Below are positions 43,501 through 58,500 of a stretch of 64,000 bases of DNA, piece after piece. The position numbers and the translations under genes were made by a program. The stretch's first letter is position 1. Each line of letters opens with the position of its first letter. The notes under the pieces were generated by a model. The model was not told where the DNA came from. It saw only the letters and a list, made by a program, of their open reading frames with translations, and did no database searches. The stretch spans positions 330,001 to 394,000 of the forward strand of contig CAJNDS010002079.1 of NCBI GenBank assembly GCA_905221605.1. Direction: 5' to 3'. The stretch is from Symbiodinium natans. Taxonomy: Eukaryota > Sar > Dinophyceae > Suessiales > Symbiodiniaceae.

Positions 43501-46500
43501 TTTTTGGGGGTTCGGGTTCATATTATCATACGGGGCCTTCTATTAAGGGCACCCCAAAAGGAGCCTCAAATTCAGAAAGGCGCCCCCCCCCCCCCCCCCC
43601 CCCCAAATATACCCCTTTTGTGCAGCCCAAGGGCGCATGCCCATGTAAGTTCCCTCACATCGGGCTGAAAGAGGTTGGGTTTGGAGGAGTTTGAAGGGGG
43701 ATCCGGCTTGGTCTGGCCTTAGGTGCCTAAACCCTAAACCCTAAACTCTAAACTCCAAACCCCAAACCCCAAACCCTAAACCCGAAACCCTAAACCCTAA
43801 GCCCTAAGAGGTTTGGGGCAGTCCATGGGTTTAGGGTTTAGGGATTTACGATTTAGGGTTTGGGGGACCTTCTCGGGGTTTGGGGTTTATGGTTTAGGGA
43901 TTTAGGATTTAGGGATTTAGGTTGAGGGATTTCGACATAGGGATTTAGGGTTTAGCGGTTTAGGACTTAGGGATTTAGGGTTAGGGTTTAGGGATTTAGG
44001 GTGTTTCGGGGTCTAGGGTTATAGGGTGTTTCGGGGTTAGGGTGGGTTTAGTGGGATTTTGGGATCTTTCGGGGTTGAGGAGGGATTTGGGGATAGATCC
44101 CCTAAGGAGCACCTAGGGGAAACTCAGCCGTGTACTCCTGGCGGTGGCACTTACCACCACGACGAGGCCAAAGATCTTCAGGTCCCACCCTGGGTTTAGG
44201 GTTTAGGGTTTAGGGTTTAGGGTTTAGCCAAGCCAAGGTTTTGGGTTGCGGGCGCCTCCACACCCAGGGCTGGGGGTCAGTGCCCATCCAAATCCTGGAG
44301 TGTGAGAAACTCCAGCTACCGAGGGAGGCTGTCTCGTATCCGGAGGCGCTGGAGGCATGAGAAGGGTGGCAGTAGCCCTTGCAGCCTCCTCCATTAACTC
44401 AGGGGACCTGTGTCCCTGGCAGCGGCCTGGCTGCCTCTTAGATGGAGGCTCATGGTTCCCTGACAGCCCAAGGCAATCACCCAGCACCCGGACTTTAAGG
44501 GTCATGGGACTCTACCTCGCTAAGGTTGTACCCTTGGGTTTGGGGGGCTCCTTTTTCAAGATCCTCTGAGGGAAGATTAGGGCCATATTCGGAGGATATG
44601 TAGGGAACCTCTTAGGGGTACATCCTTCGAGTACGAGCCTTAATCCCACGAAGGGGTAGGTGGGAGCCCTTTAGATCCTTAGCCCCGAAGACCCTGAAAC
44701 CCTGATCCCCGTATTTCATGAGTTTAAGGCTTTGGGTTTAGGTTTAGGGTCCAGGGTATTCCAAGCCGGCCTTACATGAAAAAACTGGGAGAGCTTGGAA
44801 GCTTGAAGCTAAGGGTTATAAGGTTAGGGTTGAGGGTTGGGAAGTTCCCCCTTATACTGACAGTCTTTAATCGAGATCATAGTACGTACCCCCTACTATC
44901 ATCCCTATTACGGACTGTTAGTTTACTGGGGAACATGCCAAGTGTAGGATGTGGGGGAGTGGGGCCTGGCCGGCGAGCAGTCGAAGCCTCTTGTGCCATG
45001 GATCCACTGATCGAGAGTGCCAACCTGTTCATGGAGACTGCTGGCCAGGCTGCTTCTCACCATCGTATCAACCCTAAACCCGAAACCCTAAACCCTAAAC
45101 CCGAAACCCATCAACCCTAAACCTTAAACCCTAACCCTAACCCCTAAACCCTAAACCCTAAACCCGAGTGTAGCTTGAGAAGAGTAGAGCCGGTGCATTC
45201 GCCGCGTGAGATTACCAACCTGGAGGCTGCAGTGAGAATCTGGCAAGGGGGAGGGGGTTTAGGGTTTAGGGTTTAGGGTTTAGGGTTTAGGGTTTAGGGT
45301 TTAGGATTTAGGGTTTCAGGGCGGGTTGAGCTTTCCTCCCTACGTTCGGTGGTTGTCGTAGGGGCTTCTGGGGTCTGCCCTAACCCAAAAACACCTTTTA
45401 AAACGAAACCCTAAACCCTAAAGCCTAAACCCTGAACCCTATAAACTCTAAACCCCAACCCTAATTGAGTTAAACACTAATCCTAAAACCCTACACACTA
45501 ACCCTCAGGGGGGGATGAAGATGAGCAGGTCCGCGACGATGGCGTCGTCCATTGCAAGATGACTGACAAAGACCGGCCCTCGGAATCTCCAACCCCTTCG
45601 GGGTTTCCGGGTTCCAGGGGTTTAGGGTTTAGGGTTTAGGGTTTAGGGTTTAGGGTTTAGGGTTTAGGGTTTAGGGTTTAGGTTGTAGGGTTTGTGTGTA
45701 TTCGCTAAACACTCAAAACTTAAAGCCACAACCCTTAATACCTCAACCCCCCCCCCCTCCCCACAAAACCTAAAGCCCTAAAGCAGAAACCCTAGACCCT
45801 AGATCCCCTAAACTTCCTAGAGCCTAATGCCCAAACCCTATGCCCTAAAAAACCCTAAACCCCCAACACCTGAATACCCAGAGCCCTAGACCCAAATACC
45901 CTAAACCCCCAAAACTTTGAAGCCAAAACCCAAACCCGAAACCCCCAAAACCTGAATACCCCGAACCTTCAAGTTCCTTAAACCTCAAATTCCCTCAACC
46001 CCAAACCCTAAGCCTGACATGCCCCAAAACCTAAACACCCTATAGCCCCTAAATGCCCCAAACCTTAAAAACCCTAAACCCCTAAACCCTAAACCCCCAG
46101 ATCTCGAAGCGCCAAGGATTGTGCCGTGGATACACTGGGCCACGGCACACGCATGGCTGCCCCAGTTGGTGGTTTCAGGCGCCGCTGTGGGGGAGGTGGG
46201 TTAGGGTTTAGGGTTTAGGGTTTAGGGTTTAGGGTTTAGGGTTTAGGGTTTAGGGTTTAGGGTTTAGGGTTTAGGGTTTAGGGTTTAGGGTTTAGGGTTT
46301 AGGGTTTAGGGGTTAGGGGTTAGGGTTTAGGGTTTAGGGTTTACGGTTTAGGGTTTAGGGTTTAGGGTGGGGGTTTTCATAGTTTAGGGGGGCTGTGGGG
46401 TTTTAGGGTTTAGGAAGGCCTGAGCCCAACACCAAGGGAGCCCCTTCATGACATCTACTCCGACGATTTGTTTCCATTTGGGGTTCTGTCGCAGCTCCCC

Positions 46501-49500
46501 AGAGCGAAACCGGGGTCCAAGGCCAGGGTAGGGTTGAGGGATTTGGGGGTTCAGGGATTTGGTGATCTGCAGGTTCACGGTTCAGGGTTTAGGCCTTGCA
46601 TTCCGGGATTTGTGGCTTTAGGGTTGAGGGTTTAGGGTGAGGGTTTAGGGTTTCCGGTTTAGGGTTTCGGGTTTGGGGTTTAGGGCTTGCGTTCCAAGCT
46701 GTCAGGTATGGTGTTGCCAAGCACGCCACCTTGCATGCTGCTTGGCTCGCAATGGCCCCGCTGGTATGAACCCGTTCTCTCTTTGGCGGTGTTTTTGCAT
46801 GAAGAATGTTGGAATTCCCCCTCCCACGCACTTCTATGAGGCACCCTAGACCCTAAGCTCAAAACGCTAAACCCCAAACCCTGAACCCTGAACCCTGAAC
46901 TCTAAAACCCTAAACCGTAAAATTCAAGTTTTGGGGTTCATCGGTTCAGCGTCTTTTTGGTGATTCGCTGTTGAAACATAGTGAAAATACAATAAAAGCA
47001 TGCTCAAAACGCCGACGTCCGCAGCGTTTGACGCATGTGGGCTGCTTGCCGAAATCGCTGTGTCCTGATGTGTAATTCCGCCGCTGATGTGTATTCCCAC
47101 TATGCAGCGTCCACAAGACCCTAAACCTACACCCTACACCCTAAACCCGAAACCCTATGGGGTGATGTGTATTTCTCGCGACCTGATGCGAGATAAGCCC
47201 GCCGCTAGTAGGCTTCAGAAACAAGCCCGGTGCATGCCCGGCCCAGCTCAAGAACAAGTCGCTTAGGGTTTAGGGTTTAGGGTTGCGGGTTCTCCAAGCC
47301 CAAAACCCTACACCCCTAAACCCCAAACCACCCCCCCCCCCCCCCCCCCCCCCCCGCCCCCGCCCCAAGCACTTTTGGGGTTGGGGGGATGAGGATGAAC
47401 CCTGCACTCCAAGCTCAAAAGCTTCTTATCCGCAAAGGCCTCTGTTCCCCCTTATATTCGCAGTCCTTTTGTTAGCGATTATTGTACCCCGTATTCGAAT
47501 CCCTGCTAAGGACTGTTAGAACAAGGGGCCACATCCCAACCCTAGACTCTTCAAGCCGCACCAAAGCAATCCCACCCGGCCGCACGGCCCCCAAAGACCT
47601 CCCAACTCCCCCAACGTGAAGTGGTAACCGTATACACTAAGGCTGTGAAGGTCCTGGACGACCCTTGGTTGCTCTTGAGACCATGTGTGGAGGTTCTTCT
47701 GGTCTAGGGCATAGGTTTAGGGGTTGTAGGTTTAGGGGTTGTAGTCGAGTTTAGAGAGGATGTTCCCAAAATAGGGTCCCTTTAAGGGTCCATCATGGCT
47801 TCTGTGCGGGCGTCTTGTGCCGGGCGCTCAATGCGCTTCATGCCCCAACCCGAAACCCCAAACCCGGGCCTTTCCGCCGAAGTGTTGATTTCGAAAAAGA
47901 TGGGGACCTTGCAGCTGGACTTATAGCAGATTTCGGGGTATTTCGGGAGGGTACTCTTCGGCAAGGCACGGCTGTCTCGCATCATGATTGCTTTGCAAGC
48001 GGGTGATTACAATCGCACTGAGGAGCTCCAAAGCAGGTTTGAGATCTCGGGCAGGCGACGGCAGGCTGTGTCGAGGATGACATGCTCCTAGGGCGCACGA
48101 TTTCACTTGCTCCCCGAGCCGTCCTCCTGGGAGCTTGGGCTACACGGTCAACACAAAGGGGCGCCCAAGGCGCAAGGACACGAGGCTGCATTGCATGTGT
48201 CTGCATGCCTTTGACAGGGTGGCCAGGGTGCCCTTTTGGAAGACCCCGAGGAGCGAATCTCGCTGGACACTCCTGGGTTCAGGGCTTCAGGTTTCTTAAA
48301 GGTTTCAGAGGATGAAACCCTACTGACACCCAAACGAAGCTTTCGAACCGCGACGGTGAGAAACGAAAGTTTGACATTTTTTTGTTGGCCCAGGGTACTG
48401 GATATGTAGTGGAACAAGCCCACTAATTTTTTTTCTGTGAGTCCCGGGAGTGTTCTCACCTGAAACCACTCCTAGCATCACTGTGTCTAGGATGCGCAGT
48501 AGCTCCTTTTTTTAAAGAATTGTTTGTAGGTTTAGGGTCCCTTATGGGGAGTAGGGTTTAGGGTTCAAGCTTTTTAGGGTTCCAGGGCTATGAGGTTTGG
48601 GGGGTTAAGGATTTTTTGGGTTGCGGGTTTAGGGGTTTAGGGTTTAGGATTCAGGGGTTGGGGGTCTAGGGGTTTTGGGTTTGGGGGTTCAGTGGTTTTA
48701 GGGTTTAGCGGGGGTTAGGGTTTAGGGCTTGCAGCAAGAAGAATGGGCAGTGCCTATGGTTTGCGTAGGGCGCCTAGATATACCCTGGCCCCCTTTTCTT
48801 TGAGTTGGGGATCTCTTCTCAGCACAAGTAGATGGCAAACACATTTTTTTGTCCCACTCTACTGGGGGGGGGGGGAAGCGCGAAGGTCTCAGACGCTTGC
48901 TCCTAAACCCTAAACCCTAAACCCTGAACCCTAAACCCTAAGCCCTAAGCCCTAAGCCCTAAACCCTAAACCCTAAACCCTAAACCCTAAACCCTAAACC
49001 CTAAACCCTAAACCCTAAACCCTAAACCCTAAACCCTAAACCCTAAACCCGTCGCCTTGCTCTGAAAGCAAGCTCTCAATCTTCGGCTCAGTGCTTAGGG
49101 CTTCAGGGCTTTTAGAGGTTGATTGGGCGTAAGCTCCATAGACTCGAGCCCTAACCGTAAAGCCTAAATCCCCCAAAACCCAAACCCTAAATCACCCTAA
49201 ACCCTAAACCCTAAACCCTAAACCCTGAACCCTAAACCCTAAACCCTAAACCCTAAACCCTAAACCCTAAACCCTGAACCGTGAACCCTAAACCCTGAAC
49301 CCTGAACCCTAAACCCTAAACCCTAAACCAACAAGGACCGGGGCAAAACGACCACGTGGCGACTGCTGGCTGCCTTCGACTGGCCAGGGCCTTTGTCTTC
49401 TTTCTTTCCTTCTTTTTGTTTGGGGTCGTTCTTTCCTTTTTTGCGGTTTAGGGTTTCGGGTTTATGGTTTCGGGTTCAGGGTTTCGGGTTTAGGGTTTAG

Positions 49501-52500
49501 GGTTGAGGGTCAGTTATCGGTTTTTCTTTCTTTTTGTTTTTCTCGGGGGGGGGGTCTTTAGGTTTTAGGGTGTTCGGGTTGAGGTCTAGGTCTTAGGGTT
49601 CGGGTTTTAAGGTTTGGTCTAGGGTTTCGAGTGCAGGGTTTAGGGGTCCCGTAGGGTTTTCGAGCTGAAGCGGGCTTCTTGGACGCCCCTAAGCCCCAAA
49701 CCCTAAACCCTAAACCCTAAACCCTAAACCCAAACCCTAAACCCTAAACTCCCAAACTGCATGAGCCCGGTCCTTGGTTCCCTTCTTGTTTTTGGTGGAA
49801 GCCCAGACCTCAAACCCCACGCCCTAAACCCTAAACCCTAAACCCCAAACCCGAAACCCCAAACCCGAAACCCTAAACTCTACACCCTCCCTGAGGGACC
49901 TTGTCAGACCAGAAGCCCGAAAAGCTCTGGAGCCCTCCCCCCCAAACCCCAAACCCTCAGCCTTGATAGGGTTTAGGGTTTAGGGTTTAGGGTTTAGGGT
50001 TTAGGGTTTAGGGTTTAGGGAGTTGAGGGAGTTGAGGGAGTTGAGGGAGTTGAGGGAGTTGAGGGAGTTGAGGGAGTTGAGGGAGTTGAGGGAGTTGAGG
50101 GAGTTGAGGGAGTTGAGGGAGTTGAGGGAGTTGAGGGAGTTGAGGGAGTTGTGGGAGTTGTGGGAGTTGTGGGAGTTGAGAGAGTTGTGGGAGTTTCGGG
50201 AGGCTGCAGGCTGAGGCTTCAGGGACCCCGAAAACCCGAACCCATGATAGGGTTTAGGGAGTTTAGGGACTTTGGGGAGTGTAGGGAGTTTGGGGAATTT
50301 AGGGCCTAGTAGCTTAGGGGTGTAGTTTGAACGAGTTTCGGGCTTGGGGCTTCGGATGTAGGGTTTATCACGGGTTTCCCTGCTTACCCCCCTCTATACT
50401 ACCCTTCCCGTAGGTTCCTCCCTTAACCAATGATCCCTAAACAGCCTTAATTATGGGGGAACCGGGAGGTGGTGAGGTAGTATAGCGGGGGGTAGTAGGG
50501 GAACCGTAATAAACCCTAGATCCTAAACCCCAAGCCCGAAACCCTAGAACCTAAACCGGTTAGAAAGCCGTGGGCGCCGGAGGCTGCTCCGAAATGCAGA
50601 GCAGTGCCGTTCTCAGGGCTGAGGGAGTTTAGGGTCTAGGGTTTAGGGTTCCGGGTTTAGGGCTTAGGATTCTAAATCTTTCGCCAGCTTGGCTAAGGGT
50701 GCTTTAGAGCGGGCTTTTGGGTTGTAGGGCTTCATGGTTTAGGCTCAGGGTTGAAGGCTTCGGTATTGGGCATTCAGAGCTGCTTTTTTTGGTTGTTTTT
50801 CGGTATGTGGGACACGCAACGTACCCTCAGAACCTCGCGAGGGAAAAGCCTCAACAAATTCCTCAAAAAGTGGACCACAAGCAATTATCAAAAACCAAAC
50901 CCCAGGCCACGAAAGTGTTGCGTCTACCACTAAAAAACTCCTAAACCCTAAACCCTAAACCCTAAACCCTAAACCCTAATCCCTAAACCCCTTCGCCCAA
51001 AGCACAGCCTTAAACCCTAAATCCTAAACCCTAAGCCCGAAACTGAAGCTGACGATGTGTGACGGCACGCATAGGAGCTCTGTCACATCGCCAGAGCATC
51101 GCGCGCCTAGCACCGGCATCCGTGTCGGATGAAACCACCTGGCACGAAGAGTTAGGCTTCGTGCTCCGTGCCGCTGTCCTTCCCTTCCATCGTATGCATT
51201 TGCGCTTCGCGCGCAAAAATAGTACGGAACATATGTTATTGCCCTGAAGCCCAGTATCCGCTGCGGTTGTGAGGCCCGACAAGAAGATTTCAAAGGCAAG
51301 CTGACAGACCAACTGTTCAAGCAGTTTCAAGGCATTTTCTAGGCGATACAGCAAATGTAAAGTACCTCCCCGTAAGGGCCTTCCCATAAGCCCAAAATAT
51401 CCAGATATGAAAGGCCACCCGGAAAAATCGATTTCAGTACTAAAAACTCGCTCACCCAAACCCGAAACCCCAAACCCCAAACCCTCCAAACCCTCCAAAC
51501 CCTCCAAACCCTAAACCCTAAACCCGAAACCCTAAACCCGAAGCCCTAAACTCTAAACCCTAAAACCCCAGGCCCGCCGTGGCCCTGCTGGCCTTGGCTC
51601 GACAGGGCCAGCTCTCCGCCATGAGCGTGGCCGCCGAGGCGGTCGGAGCCTCAGGGGAGAAGGTAGGGTTTAGGGTTCAGGGTTTAGGGTTTAGGGTTTA
51701 GGGTTTAAGGTTTAAGGTTTAGGGGTTTGGGGTTTGGGGTTTGGGGTTTAGGGTTTAGGGGTTTAGGGGTTTAGGGGTTTTAGGGGGTTGAGGGGGTTTA
51801 GGGTTTTTTTTGGGTTGATGGTTTAGGGCTACCCGAAACGCGAAACCCTAAACCCTAAGCTCTACAGGAGCTTAGGGCTTGGGTGACTTAGGGTCGAGGG
51901 TGTCAACTTTCCTTTTTTTAAAATGGGGTTTAGGCCTCGGGGGGTGCCAAGGTTTAGGGTTCTAGGGTTTTAGGGGTTTTGAGTTGTTGGCTGTTGGAGT
52001 CTTTTTCGGGTTTCAGGGGCTTAGGGGTTAAGTGTTTCAGGGGCTTAGGGTTTTCGGGTTTTAGTTTTTGAGGGTTGTTATGGTTTGGGGTTTAGGTTTC
52101 AGCATCTCAAGTCAAGGAACTCACTAGGCTAGCAATTGCATTGGTGTAACGGAAAAGTGCCCACCCACCCACCCACCCCCCACAGAATCCCATAACATTC
52201 AGAAAGTACAAAGTTACCATATTACTTCTTCACATGCGCAACGAGCGCAACATCAATCATACAGTACTCTAGAACCCAGAACGCTAAACTCAGGTATGTA
52301 CCCTAAACCCTAAGCCCTGATGTCTAGACCCGGCCCCTGAATTGAAAAACTCTAGGCCCCTAGGCCTTGGGTTTAGGGTTTGGTGTTTTAGGGTTTGAGG
52401 GTTCAGGGTTTTAGGGTTTTGGGGTTTTAGGGGGGTTTTGGGGTTTTAGGGTTTTGGGTTTTTAGGGTTGTAGGGTTTTAGGGTTTTTAATGGTTTAAGG

Positions 52501-55500
52501 CTTAAGGTTTAGGGTTTCGGGTTTAGGGTTTTGTGGATTTCGGCGTGAGGGGGGGTAAGGTTTTAAGGGTAAGGATTTGGGTGTTTGGGGCTCTGTACAT
52601 TTTTCTGCAAGATATGGGATCTTGTATGCTACTGCTTCACCATCATCAAATTCGGCACCATAAATGTCTACTGGCAGAAAACTCCATTACTGGCATGTGC
52701 TATTCTTGCAATGAGTACCAAATCCTTTGTCACATGCTATCAGCTCGCCTTCGAAAGCAACTCCTGCGAGAGCCTTACTGTTCTTCATGCAGGTTTAGGG
52801 TTTAGGGTTTAGGGGCTAGGGGTTCAGGGTTTAGAGTTTAGGGTTTGGGGTTTGTTGCTCGGGAAGTGGGCGTCGGGCTTGCATAACTTATAGGGCTGCA
52901 TACAATCTATTCGAGGCTGTTTCTGCCGGCATCACCGTGGTGGTTGCTGCGGGTAGTCACCCTGGAAACGCGCGGTGCTTGGCTGCTGAGACCCCCCAAA
53001 CCCCAAACCCCAAACCCCAAACCCCAAACCCCAAACCCCAAACCCCAAACCCCAAACCCCAAACCCCAAACCCCAAACCCCAAACCCCAAGCCCCAAGCC
53101 CCAAGCCCCAAACCCCAAACCCCAAACCCCAAACCCCAAACCCCAAAACCCTAACCCTAACCCCTAAGGCCTAAACCCTAAACCCCAAACCCCTAAACCC
53201 CAAACCCCAAACCCTAAACCCTAAACCCTAAACCCGAAACCCCAAACCCTAAACCCTAGGGCCTTTCAATGCTGGGATGCCATCTCCCCACGGCACCCAC
53301 AACCTGGCGTCCCTGTCGGGGTCACTCTTTGGTTCGGGGTTTTGGGTTTAGGGTTTGGGGTATGGGGTTTGGGGTATGGGGTTTGGGGTTTGGGGTTTAG
53401 GGTTTAGGGCTTAGGGTTTAGGGTTTAGGGTTCAGGGTTCAGGGGTACGCGATTAACTGAAGTCTATCAGCCACGAAAGTGCAGGTTTTAAGAGCACCCA
53501 GCTCTTTGAACCCCCCCACCCCCACCCCCACAAACCACAGCCCAAGGTTTTCGTGGGGGTTGTGGCTTCTCCTAAGCCCTTAACGCCGCAGAAGTAGAAG
53601 TAGCCTTACTTTCACAACTATCGGCTGTTGTTTTTCTTGCCTCTTGCCTTAAGCCTGAGTCCCATCCGCCACATCGCCAAGCCCTGAATCCTACACCCGA
53701 ACCCTCCACTCAGTCAACAAAATTTGGGGTTTAGGGTTTAGGGTTTAGGGTTTAGGGTTCTTGGCACGAAACGAGCTTGTTCTAGTGAAGAAAGGGAGTG
53801 GCAGATGTGGCTCCTAGGTAGGATAAGGGGGAGCCTTAAAAGGGAACCCCTTCTTAACCCTCTTCTGGCTCTCTGAAACAGGGACCTTATTCAGAGGGTC
53901 TATATCCCCAAGGGTCCCCCTAATCCTATCCCCTAGTGGCACAAGAGAGAGACAGAGAGAGAGACTCTTCAGTAGCCACCCAGACAGGAAGAATCCTGGA
54001 CGACCAAACACAGCCCCCCGAAGGTCACATCCGATGCCTGCCACCATACGCCGAGCTACCTCGAGGACGTTTTTTGGGGGGGGGGGGGGGGTTGGGGGGC
54101 TTAGGGGCCATGCCGGTTTTCAAGCCCTCAACCCCTTAATCCCCTAGGTTAGGGGTTTCACATGCTGACCATCTTCATACCACGCTTGTACGGCCCCTGA
54201 GTGTTCTGAGTTGTAACACCCTCCGAAAAAGCCCTACATCCCTAAAAGCCATAAACCCTCACACCAAGTCCGCAAACCCAAAATCCCTGAAGCCCTAATC
54301 CTGGGCTGAGGGCTCTTCGCTGTGCTCTGGCTTTTCCTCTTGCCATTGCTCTGAGTTGAGGGGCCATGGGCAGGGCAGCACACGTGCGCAAGATGAGGAC
54401 TAAAGCATTACCGGCTCCTCACTGGAAGCTCAGCAGACCTTTTCGGCCACATCTTGATGCAAGATGAGGGCAGAAATCAATGCTGAGGTCTCTTCGGAGG
54501 AGAAAAGATACCAAGATGCTTACGGGTGAAAGCGGCCCTGCCGTGCGTGCCCTCTGTTGTCTCCTGCTCCGACGTCCCAGCCACCCCAGCCCGCAGCCCG
54601 GCGCAGCCCGGCGCTGTCTCGCCTGCGCGGCTTGCTTAGAGCCCTTGCCCGCCGGAACCCTCAGGGCTTGGCGCGGCACCGCGCCGCCACAGCGGAGGCG
54701 AGGGCTTGTCCGGTTGACTGAATCGGCCTCGAGCCAACGTTACTTGCAATCCGCCCTAACCCCGAACCCTAGACCGAAATCCCCTCCCTAACCCTTAAAC
54801 CCGAAACCCTAAGGGAGAGCCTCCGTCCCACACTGCCTGGTTGAGCAGGGACGGCCTGAACCAGTCCTGGAGAGTTTGTGAGCAGTAGACATCGTTCCCT
54901 CTTCCATTTTCTGGGTGTTAGGTTGCGTTATAGCCAAAGAGTGCCTAAACCCCAACCCCTTAACCCCAGCCGCTCAACCTAAACCCCGAACCCTAAACCC
55001 TAAACCCAAAACCTTGAAACCATACGCGCCTTCAACCCCAAGCCCTAAACACTAGACCGGAGCAAAGTTCCGAAGTTGACCCCTCGTCTGCAATCTTGAA
55101 TCCTAAGCCTTAAGCCCTACACTCAAAATCAGGGTTTCGGGGTTGAGGGTTTGGGGTTTCGTTTAGAAGTTTCGGGGTATGGGGTTTCGGGGTGTCGGGC
55201 GTAGGGTTTATATAGGGGTTTCGATTTAGGGTTTAGGGTGTAGGGGCTTCGGATTTAGGGTGTTGGGTGCTGTTTAAACGAGGCTCGCTTTGTCGGTATC
55301 TGGTGTATTGAATATCTGGGGAGGGGCCACCAAATGGGGTATCCTTTTCTTAGAATAAGGGCGGGCTGTAGTATTTTGGGGTCTGTCAGGACTACCCATT
55401 CTATTTTCGGAAAGCCCCCTAAGAGCATGAGACCCTACAACTGGAGCCCTCTTCATATGAACTGCTAAACTCCGAACCCAAAACCCTTAAACCCTTAAAC

Positions 55501-58500
55501 CCTTAAACCCTAAACCCTAAACCCTAAACCCTAAACCCTAAGCCCAAAACCCAAAACCCAAAACCCAAAACCCAAAACCCTTAAACCCTAAACCCCTAGT
55601 TTGAAGTAGCTTCCCAATAGCCCCTCGCACGGCGGCTGTTCCCTAAGCCTGAAACCGCAGACGGCCCTCACCGTGGGTGCCACGACGAGGCCCCAACTCG
55701 ATCTTTAGGGTTTAGGGTTTCGGGTTTTAGGGTTTGGGGTTTAGGGTTTAGGGTTCAGGGTTTAGGGTTTCGGGTTCAGGGTTTAGGGCTTAAGGTTCAG
55801 AGTTCGCTTGAACAGGTAGGTTGTGGGCAGTGCCTCCTGAGTGGATTGTTTCGGGGCCAAGCCGAAATACAGGAAACTGTACAGGGTATTTATGAATATG
55901 GGGGTTTCCGAAACTAGGGAGTACCTTATTGGGGTCCTTGTTATACGGGGAAGCCTACCATTTCGGTTTTGTCAACAACCCTCAACCCTCAACCCTAAAC
56001 CCTAAACCCTAAACCCGAAAGCCTAAACCCGGAAAGCCTAAACCCAACAAGTGTGTTTTTTTTTGGAGCCCAGGGGGGGGGGGGGGGGGGAGGGGGGTCG
56101 TGTTGAAACCCCACGCTTTAATAGCCAAGGGTTTTAAGGGGTTTAAGGGCTAAACAACTCAGGGTTGTTAACTCGGGAATACTGGGCAGGCCCCTGTCAT
56201 CTGTTTCCTTATTGGGCCTCTAAACCCTAAACCCGAAGCCCTAAGCCCTAAACCCTAAACCCAAAACCCTGAACCCTAAACCCTAAACCCTAAACCCTAA
56301 GCCCTAAACCCTAAACCCTAAACAGCCCGGGGCTGAAGAGGATCATGTTTGGGGAGGGGCCAACCTGGCAAGTTATCGTTCCTACAGAATCGGGCAAGCC
56401 CCAAAGGTCAGGGTTTAGGCGTCAGGGTTTAGGGTTTAGGGTTTAGGGTTTAGGGTTTAGGGTTTAGGGTTTAGGGTTTAGGGTTTGGGGTTTAGGGTTT
56501 AGGGTTTAGGGAATATTCATCCAATCTAAACAGGATCCCTTCTGACTGAGGGAGTATTCACACCAAGCCCTGGGCTCTAAACTGTAAAGCCTTAACGCTC
56601 AACCTTAAAACATCGTAAGCTTCAAATCCTAAACCCAAACCTCAAACCACAAACCCTAACACCTAAACCCTAAACCCTCCCTTTACGGGGAGCCTTAGCT
56701 CCTTTCCGGGGTGTTCGACCCTAAGCCCTAAGCCCTACGCCCTACGCCCTAAGCCCTAAGCCCTAAGCCCTAAGCCCTAAACCCTAAACCCTAAACCCTA
56801 AACCCTAAACCCTAAACCCTAAACCCTAAACCCTAAACCCTAAACCCTAAACCCTAAACCCTAAACCCTAAACCCTAAACCCTAAACCCTGAGTCGATCC
56901 CAGGGATGACTCGCGGGCGAACTTCAGCCAAGTGGGCCCCTGTAAGGGCCTCAGTCTACGAGGGAGTTCAGGGAGTTTAGGGTTTAGGGTTGAGGGTTTA
57001 GGGTTGAGGGTTTAGGGTTTAGGGTTTAGGGTTTAGGGTTAGAGTTTAGGGAGATTATGGAAATGGAGCTCAGGAGGGTCAAGGGGGGCTTAGGGAGGCT
57101 TAGGGAGGGTTAGGGAGGGTTAGGGAGGGTTAGGGAGGGTTAGGGAGGGTTAGGGAGGGTTAGGGAGGGTTAGGGAGGGTGAGGGAGGGTGAGGGAGGGT
57201 TAGGGAGGGTTAGGGAGGGTTAGGGAGTCGGCCCGCAGGGCTCTTTCTGTCGGGTGTAGGGGCTCCAGGGCTGGGAAGGCTTTAGGGTTTTGTAAGCTGC
57301 ATAAGGGGTTATAGTTGGGATTTCGGGTTTAGGGTTTAGGGTTAAGGGTTTTCTAAGCTGTATAAGGGGTTCTAGCGGATCGCTTGAACGCACAGGATCC
57401 TATGACACTAATCAGGCTCTTTACAGGTTCACGGTTAAGGTTTTGTACTGCTTACGACCACCAGCCGCCCCTTCAAATTCAACAAATGCACGTGCTGAAC
57501 AGGTGTAGACATTCTAGCGCCGGGCGCGGCGATACGCAGCGCGGGAATCGGCCGGGTGCTTGATGCTACCGCCGAAGCTTGGGGCTTTAGGGTTTCGGCT
57601 GGGGTTGGGCTGACGCGAGGTTTACCTCTGCCATGTGTGTTGGGGAGGGGGTGGGGGGGGGGCAGCCCCAAAGACCCTGAAACCCTAAAACCCCCAAACC
57701 CACACCCCTGAACCTCTAAACTCCGAAGCCCTAAGCCCCTAAACCCTAAACCCTAAACCCTAAACCCTAAACCCTAAACCCTAAACCCTAAACCCTAAAC
57801 CCTAAACCCCTAATCCTTGAAACTCTAAATCCCTAAGCCCAAAACCCCTCAACTCAGAACCTCCAACCCCCTTACTCCTCTAAGACCGAAACCCAAAACC
57901 TAAAGCCCCTACAACCCCTACAACCCCTAGAACCCCTAGAACCCCTAGAACCCATAGAACCCATAGAACCCGTAGAACCCCTAAACCCGAAACCCTAAAC
58001 CCTAAACCCTAAACCTTAAACCTTAAACCCTAAACCCTATACCCTGAACCCTAAACCCCTAACCTTGGGATGACTCACCTTTGGGCTTTGGTCTGTATGT
58101 GGTTCAGACCTGTTTCGGTTTTAGGGTTTAGGGTTTAAGGAACCGTCCTGTTTAGGGTTTAGGGTTCAGGGTTTAGGGGTTAGGAACCTGAGGATCCCCG
58201 ACAGCTCCTACCCTCTCTCCAGGGTTACGGTTTAGGGTTGGGGGGGTTTAGGGTTTGGGGGGTTTAGGGTTTAGGGTTTAGGGTTTGTTTCAGTGGCCTT
58301 TAAGGTCGCGCTAAACCCCGCGCTGGGCCACCACAGGTTTCCCTGAGGGTTGTGGATTGTCTTATGTCGCAATGGTCTTGGTCAACGTGGCCTTTCATAC
58401 GTCCGAGGGTTTAGGGTTTAGGGTTTAGGGTTCGGGGTTTAGGGTTTAGGGTTAAGGGTAGGGTTTAGGGTTTCGCTCGCGCAGCCCATCACCATTCTCG

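Noticed and set aside
50023-50214. (RELREL)n coiled-coil protein
   Set aside because: Produced by the GGGAGTTGA 9-mer array, with no sign of selection on codons.
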